NCBI GenBank assembly: GCA_013398955.1
Contig: VWPU01011622.1
Location: 1 to 64,000, forward strand
DNA length: 64,000 nt
Direction of reading: 5' to 3'
Source of the DNA: Callaeas wilsoni
Taxonomy: Eukaryota > Chordata > Aves > Passeriformes > Callaeidae
Positions 57,479 through 64,000 of the stretch are shown here, in pieces. The translations under genes were made by a program, and so were the position numbers. The notes under the pieces were generated by a model. That model was not told where the DNA came from. It saw only the letters and a program-made list of their open reading frames with translations, and made no database searches. Each line of letters begins with the position of its first letter. Positions within the stretch are counted from its first letter, which is position 1.

Positions 57479-60400
57479 CTCAGTTTGGTTGTGATTTTGG
57501 GGTGGAATATCCCATTTTGCAAAGCGACATAAAGCTTTCAACGGTGATGGGAGATCAGGTGGGTACAGCCAGTGAGCAGCACAACAAATGACAATGAGAG
57601 ATTTTTTTCCTCCCCTGATAAAAGTCAGGTCTATTTCCATGCCCGAACTGTGCAAAGTAGGGGATTTAAGTTTTGCATTGCTCCAGGTTTCTTTGAGAAG
57701 ATAAAGACCTTGCAATTCCTAAGGAGTTGTGTTCTTCAAATGTTCATTCCTGCCTGGGTCAGGATTACCTTAAACACCCCTGGGTAACCATCCCTCCTAC
57801 CCCTTTAACAGCTGGTGTAGGAGAAAGGACCCAAAATTGCTTTTCTGTTGACTTTATGGGGAGGCTGCAGCTTCAGGAGACAATTAGAACGAAACGAATC
57901 CCCAGTGAATTAATTGAAAGGGTCAATGTCTGTAGTTAATCAGTTAAAACTGCCTATGGTTACCCAGCTGTGTCTTTCATGTCAGCAAGATCTCGCTGAG
58001 GCAGGAGCCACCTAAGATGGATTTGTTCGGTGGTTTTTTGGGGGACACATGGACAATTACGCTTTGACATTTATCTCAGGCATAGCTTTGCCTCTCTTCC
58101 TCCTTGCTGTCTCGTTGTTTTTTTGGGTTTTTTAAAATATTTTCCCCTCCTAGTTAGGTGGAGGTTGGAATAACTTGACTTAATGACACTTTTTCAGCCC
58201 TGATTTTGGTGGTGACAGTTATTAACAGTTCCACGATAAGAAACAGGTGTTTCAGCATGGTCCATCAGGCAGAAGAAGAACAATGCCTCCCCAATGTCAT
58301 TGTTCATGATGTATTCAGTGACTGCTGGCTTTTTTTTTTTTTTTTAATGAAGATTTTATTCAACCTCATAGGTATCATTTACTATTTAGTATGCAGGCTT
58401 TGGGCAAGCTAGTGGAGTGGAAAAGCTTTTAATTTCTTTTTAATGCAAACATGGATCTTGCAAGACCTTGTCAAGTGATTGGAATGGGCTCAGGCTCTTG
58501 CTTATGTTCTCTCAGCATCATTTTGGTGGTCCCCCACAAGAAAATCTCGAGTATTTCTCATGGGATTTGTGGTTCAAGGGACAGGTCCAAGCCTGAAGGG
58601 ATGAGGGAGACTCTCCTGGCTACTCCTGTTTTGTAACAAGGAGCCACACCTGGGATGGTTTGGGCAAAAAACATCATTAGTATAATAGGAGCATTGCAAC
58701 AGCTCTTGGGCTGTGCTGCCACTTCCCCGGCTTTCCCATGGATGGGTGGGTGAGGAGCCGTGTTTTGGAGCACAAGGCTGTCAGATATCCTGGGTAGTTT
58801 TTCTCCTGATGAGGTGTGAACGTGGATCACTTGCCCTTGGTGGGGTTGCTGGTCATTTGCTTTGGGCTGGAAGGGGAGGGGAGCTCTCCCTGCCGCTGGA
58901 TCCCAGAGTGTGCTGTGCAGGTCTCCCATTCCTGTCTGTGTTCCTGGGGCTCAGAGGGAAAGAGGTGAATATGGGGCACAGCAGCCACACCGGCCCTTTC
59001 CCCATCCTGTGCCGGAGTTATTCCCAGAAGGAGCTGGCATCCCTGTGGATCAGTGGGACTGGCTCTCTGGACACCTGGTAGGTGCTGGAGTGGATATTGT
59101 TTGATATCCCTTCAAAGAAAACTTCCTGCATCCTGAGAAGCTCCCCAGGTGATGGGAAGAGACAGAGCTGTCGGTGCTTGGACTGCTGCCTGAAGGATGC
59201 AGCAACGGGCAGCTTCTTTTCTTCCTCCTCCTCCTCCTCCAGAGATGCTGTGGTCCGGCTTTCGCTGGACTGCAGGGCCCTGCCTGCCTGGCCTTGCTGG
59301 AGCAGCTCTTGAAAACAGGGCTGGGACACCTGTAGCCTCTCACAACTTTATTTTGTACCACAAATCACGGATTTGTGCACTACCTGTTTACTTCCCACTG
59401 AACTTTGATATCACGAAGGGGTGGATCAGCGCAAGGCCCATCAGAGGTGCTCGACAGGTCCCCTTGGCCTCCTGTGAGACCCAGTCCTGCTGCTTGGGTG
59501 AAAGAGCAGAAAGAAGGATTAATTTGTGATAAATAATGCATTTGTTCCCGCTTAAAGGTTGTTTGATCTCCACAGTCTGCATTCCTCTGGTGACAGGGAG
59601 CCCTGTGTTACCCATCACAGGGCTCTAACATCCCCCACAGAGCCATGCTCAGCTAATATGTCCCTGCCACAGACAGGGCTCCCCATTATTACCTTCTTTC
59701 AAAAAACAAAAATAAAAATAATAATCATTAAAAATTTTCCACTCTCCTGTGGTGGCTTTTCACAGCACTTTCCCCAAATGAAACAATTAATGAACATTAA
59801 TTTCTGTGAAGGCAGCAATCAGGAGAGAAGATGGAGTATTCCTTTAAAATCTCCCTGTACATACGAACGTGCACACAGAGCCCCTTCAAGGCTGAGAAGA
59901 ATTGGAAGTGATGGTTACCAGTATAATATTTAAATGAGTGTTAATTACCATAAACCGTTTGGATTTTAATGTCTCCTTCTGTACAGTATGTAAATCAGGG
60001 CTGGAATGGGCTTGTGTGCATGCAGCAGGCCTCTGGTGCTGTGGATAAAAGGAATGTTTTCCAGGACTGGGATCTGGCCGCCTGGTTTCCATTGAAGTTC
60101 ACGAGAGCAGCAGGGATGAACACTGGCCAGTCTGGGAAAGGTTTCCCCTCTCACCTTCAGAGGCAGCCCTGCCCTGAGGATGGATTGTTCTCACTGTCTC
60201 GTCCCGCTCCCTGCCCGGAGGCTTCCCCAGGAGGATGCCGGTGAGATGCCTGAGCCACTCGGGTTTGGATCTGGATGGAGAGATGTCTCTGTCAGTGTGA
60301 TACAGCAGCTCTTTGCCCGTTTTATTGGGTACTAAGGAGTTTTTATGGGGTTTTCAGCATCCAAACCATGAGCAAGTTGATTCCGTGGTTTGCTTTACCT

Positions 60401-60654
60401 GCATCCACACCCTTCACTTCCCATCCTGCCTCCATCCAGCCCGGTCTGCAACCCTGAGCAGAGGGGAAGGGACTCTGCACGAAGCTGATGGAGACCAGTA
60501 GAACTTCAGGCACCTCCATACCTGCCCAGCCCCCTTCTTGTCCTTCCTCTTTGCCCCCCTCTCCCTCCGTGGGGACCTTGTTTGCCTTGCAAAGTGGTCT
60601 CATTATAAATGCATCAGCCTCTGCCAGTCTCACACGCGCAGCCTTCATTTAGCC
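57479..60654. other. Unique non-coding DNA, no gene seen
   Basis: No repeat family recognised. A T run at about 58330-58346, a short (TCC)n near 59224-59240 and an A-rich run near 59702-59735. The piece 59930-59995 (GTGTTAATTACCATAAACCG, TTTTAATGTCTCC) is unique and may be conserved. Frames of 100-124 codons at 58558-59081 and 59018-59933 overlap on both strands. Confidence 0.5.
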
Positions 60655-60900
60655 CTCCAAGCTCAATTACATCTCAGGATGTCTTGGGGTAATTAAGTAA
60701 TATTAGAACGTTTTCTTTTCTATTTTTTTCCCCTTCCCTAATGCAGCTTTCAAAGCACAAGCCTCGGCTCTCACCCACTGGAGCCCACTTCTCTGAGCCT
60801 CGGAGTTCTCCCTAATGCACCTCGCCACGAAGGCAGGCTAATTACATTTCTGAAGGATGTCATTAGTGTCGCGTTCCCGCTGGGCTCCGAGGGCTGGCGC
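60655..60900. promoter_or_regulatory. Candidate conserved non-coding element
   Basis: Unique block with CAATTACATC, GGTAATTAAGTAATATTAG (TAATTAA at 60690-60696), then GGCTAATTACATTTCTG (TAATTA at 60839-60844), ATGTCATTAGTGTCGCG, and a CpG-bearing right edge (60873-60900). Paired homeodomain-type cores around balanced sequence fit an enhancer; unverified. Confidence 0.32.
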
Positions 60901-63399
60901 GCAGCAGGGAACGCTCCCTTAGGTGTCTTTCAGCTTCACCACGCTCGGTGCCACCGGCGAGGAGCGGCCGGGCTCGGAGGGGAGCTCAGCCAGCAAAGCT
61001 GCCTTGCTTTGGGCTTCGTTGTGAGCAATCCTTTTCCTTGGATGCCTTGCATCCTTCAGCTCATCGTGGTTCACAAATATTAACCGGTGAAGCTTCTCAG
61101 AGCTCCTGTGAGATGAGAAATTGGTCCTCTAATGATTGGCATTATATCCGCTCTCATCTCCAAGCCTTGGACAGTGCAAAAGGAATGAGGAGGCAAATCT
61201 TGACCAGGCAAAAAAGATAAGTGATGCTTTTGGTTTACCTGACCATCTCACCTGCTGGCTGGTGGCCGGAAATCTGGAGCTGCCGTAACAGGCACCTCTG
61301 GCACTGCTTTTGGAGCCCGTGCTGCATGCACCTCCCTCTTTCATCTGTGTGAACCCAGATAAGCTCTGCTGGCTTCAGTGGAGGCTCCTCAGAGGCTTCC
61401 CCAGAGGGAAGAGAAACCAAAATTTGTCTGTTTGGGGAGCCCATTGTTTGCATCAGGGATGGGATGCTGGTTCCCAAGGAAACAAAAAGGAAATGGTGGT
61501 CACACCTCATTATCTTTCTTTCTCTCCCTAGGTGGATACAAGGACACTGTTCTAGTTTTAGACTACCACAGCTCTCCTGGCTGGCCCAGTGCGAGGTGGC
61601 CACCGGCCTCCCGCAGGTGAGTGCTGCTTTCAGGAGGTGTTAGAGGCTCATTAAAAGAAGTCACGTATAATTTACAGTAAAAATCGCCATGGAAATTTCT
61701 GCTCGTGTTGCGCTGGGTTACATTTTGTTGTCCTGGAGAGATGCATTAGCTCTGTTAGTGAGGCTGGAGCTTGCTGCCTCTGGAAAAGATTGATTGTCCC
61801 AGGTAGTCCCTACCCCTGTGGGGAGCCTGATGTCCCCCTCTTCCTGCCTGGCTTTTTGGGGCACTTCCATAAACATTAGGGATGAGGATACTGCTGCCAT
61901 GACCGTGGCTCACTGCTAATCCAAGTGGGATAGTAAGCTGTCCTAATATTGGATACCTCCTTAAATCTGGATGGTAGGAAGGGTACATTTCAGTCCAGGA
62001 TATCCCACACACTCTTTTGGTTTTGTTTTAATTCTTTCCACTTGCAAGTGCATTTTTTTTTTTTTAATTTGGCCAAAACAATAAGCGGGAACCAAAAGGA
62101 AGTAAAATCTTTATATCACGTAAAGATGGATTGCAAAGCTTTTGTAAAGACCTGTGTTGTGGAGAAAGAAAAACCACTCAAGGATGGGTCAGGCAGAACG
62201 TGGGCACAGCAGGTGCAGCTTATTGAGGTCAGTCTGGGCTTGGTGGCACCGTCTGATTTGTGCTCTTTGGTGGCACCTGCTTTGGAAGCGTCACACCGGA
62301 GACAAATTATCTGGAGCTGTCTTTATCCTTAGGCTTTATCCTTTGCTACAACCTCCTGGGTTTTAGGAAAGCCTGGATCTGAGAGGCCTCCGTGCAGGGA
62401 TGGATGGGCAGACTGGCTTTTCCCTCTCGTGCACTGGGGTGAAATTAAAGGGATTTGGGGAAAAGAAGCTGCGCTAACAAAGCTAAGCTGCCCTGGGAAA
62501 TGTTGCACCCAGAAGCTAATTGTCCAAGGTGTGGGAATCCCAGGCTTTCCCAGTGTTCTTGCCAAGCTGCCAGCTTGCTTTCATCTGGAAGGAGAGACAC
62601 ACATTAATTGAGAAGTTCTATTTACTTTTAGGGGCAAAAGTAGGGTCTGGGCTGTGAGACACGTGCAAGGTGGAACTGCTGCATGCAGAGATGGACTGAA
62701 GCAACCACCTGGAGGTGGGGGACCAGTCTGTGTCCCAAAAATCAGGGGAGCCTGAAGAGAAACGCAACCAGGAGATTAGTCCAGGTAAAAGGAGGAGTGA
62801 CTCACACAGAATTTGGGGCGGGGAGAAACCTGTCTGGAAGGTAGGAGAGTCCTAAACCAGTTCATTTCTGTGCTTTCAGAACTGTGATGTTCTCAGGAAC
62901 CTGCTCTGGCTCTGACCAGTCCCATCTGCGATGAGCTGGCAGGAGTTTTATGTAGGTCCAAACTGACATTAAATCCTCTATTTTCTGCTTGCTGGTAGCT
63001 GTGTGATTCAGAAGCTTTCCTGCTGAAGGCAGAGTCCTGGCAGTGCTCAGCAGCAAAGGGACAGCAGGCAGGAGCTGGAAGCCTGCAGCTGATCCAGCCG
63101 CTCCTGGTGTAATGGTGCTTATCCAAAGGAGTGCTGGGACTGTGGACACCACATTTTGGCTTTGTGAGGGACAGCCAGACTTTTTAAAGGCTCCTGTAGC
63201 CTTTAATCAGCTGCAGGCCAGGGCTGCGTGTGTTCCCACACGTGTCCCAGGTCAGGAACCACAGCCTGTGGTGGTCCTGGGGGGATGGTCCTGGGGGATG
63301 GTCCTGGGGGGATGGTGAGGCTTCCCAGTAGGAGAAGCAGCACATCACCTAATGCCGAGGCAGGAAAAGTTAGAGGATAAACAAGAAATTTCTCTGATC
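60901..63399. other. Unique non-coding DNA with a short G-rich repeat
   Basis: No gene recognised. Contains a T run near 62054-62065 and the G-rich repeat at 63273-63313. Frames at 61235-61603 (-) and 61949-62332 (+) match nothing known. Confidence 0.5.
63273..63313 (+). repeat. 13-14-bp G-rich tandem repeat, three copies
   Basis: GGTCCTGGGGGGAT (63273-63286), GGTCCTGGGGGAT (63287-63299) and GGTCCTGGGGGGAT (63300-63313). Three long G runs only, so a stable three-tetrad quadruplex is not assured. Confidence 0.92.
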
Positions 63400-63530
63400 G
63401 TATTTAGACCACTCGAGGTTGCCCATGTTCTAATGACGCATTCTGCAGGTTACAGAACCTAGTAATTACAGCTAATAAGTCCAAGATGTGTAATTACCCT
63501 GAAGCACTTGGAGCTAGAAGGCAGAGTTAA
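63400..63530. promoter_or_regulatory. Candidate conserved non-coding element
   Basis: Unique block with TAATGACGC near 63431, TAATTA at 63463-63468 and 63491-63496, and AGCTAATAAG between them. Spaced homeodomain-type cores in otherwise balanced sequence. Conservation unverified. Confidence 0.28.
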
Positions 63531-64000
63531 GCATGGCTGTTACACACTCGTTAGGTGATCCATCGCTTTCCTTGCTCCGCACGTGAAATCCAGGAGTGGC
63601 AGGAAGTGTAGCTGCTCTTTTCCCCATCCTCGTCAGTGCTGGGTGGAGGGGAAAAGCCAGCTCTTTTTCCTGTTTCCATTTCCCAGCTCCAAAATCTCGT
63701 TTCTTTTCTATAAGAGAGACGATTCCTGCTCGGGTTTTCAGATCTGGAGTGGGAGGCTCTTGAGGGAAGGTTGTGTTTGTTTTTTCTTCCCACCGCTTTG
63801 CTTCCTTTCCTAATTAAAGTAGCTCTTTTGTCAGCCCCTGAATTTCTTCCCACCCTCCAGTTTTCCCAGAGAGGCTTCTTTACAATTTCTGCCTCTAATC
63901 AATACACAATTTATATGCAATAACTTTGCCCAGAGAATAGGGAAGCAGCGATCAGCATTTCTCCTGCAATTCCGGTGTGCTGGAGCCGCTGACTGAAGGT
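63531..64000. other. Unique non-coding DNA to the window edge
   Basis: No gene or repeat recognised. The last 120 bp (63880-64000, with CTAATCAATACAC and TTATATGCAATAAC) are unique and AT-rich. The frame at 63551-63853 (-) matches nothing known. Confidence 0.5.

Noticed and set aside
1..64000. tRNA, rRNA, snRNA, CRISPR array or operon structure
   Set aside because: No B-box-bearing tRNA fold, spliceosomal RNA core, regularly spaced repeat array or compact gene arrangement was seen by reading; small structured RNAs cannot be excluded without a covariance-model search.

Overview
This window looks like non-coding DNA from a bird genome. The diagnostic sign is the repeat content. There are about sixteen fragments of the avian CR1 non-LTR retrotransposon: several start, on the + strand, with the typical 'GAATCAnnGAATGGTTTGGGTTGGAA' type 3' end read in reverse, and others end in the direct form 'ATTCTATGATTCT'. 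There are also bird-type endogenous-retrovirus LTRs. Overall repeat load is low (roughly a tenth of the window by eye), which fits a bird. I cannot tell the species. I found no convincing protein-coding exon, tRNA, rRNA or CRISPR. All open frames are short, overlap one another on both strands, or lie in repeats. The stretch is best read as intergenic desert or a very large intron.

Layout. 1-6.5 kb: unique DNA with a CR1 copy that carries an internal 117-bp tandem repeat in four copies (1344-1813), a second CR1 3' end (4688-4874) and an LTR-like segment (6061-6540). 7-19.2 kb: unique DNA punctuated by CR1 fragments, a 195-bp nearly pure pyrimidine tract (12175-12369), and a single N at 11486 flanked by a 129-bp near-perfect duplication that looks like an assembly join error. 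19.2-27.6 kb: mostly unique, AT-rich and TAATTA-rich blocks that look like conserved non-coding elements, plus two CR1s. 27.6-40 kb: an ERVL-like LTR (27627-28630) interrupted by a younger 410-bp solo LTR with a 6-bp target duplication; a second copy of that LTR lies inverted 11 kb away (39639-40052). Between them are a TCCA microsatellite, two CR1 tails and another candidate regulatory cluster (37.15-37.8 kb). 40-64 kb: long unique DNA with more candidate regulatory blocks (47.75-49.1, 50.08-50.49, 60.66-60.9, 63.4-63.5 kb), four CR1 fragments and a few small tandem repeats.

There are no genes to connect into a pathway. The plausible function is cis-regulation: several repeat-free blocks mix homeodomain-type TAATTA cores with CpG-bearing sequence in an otherwise CpG-poor window, as developmental enhancers often do. 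That is inference; cross-species alignment would decide it. The strongest sequence-level observations are the nested and inverted LTR pair with target-site duplications, the in-CR1 minisatellite, and the probable false duplication at the N. No clear previously undescribed system was found.
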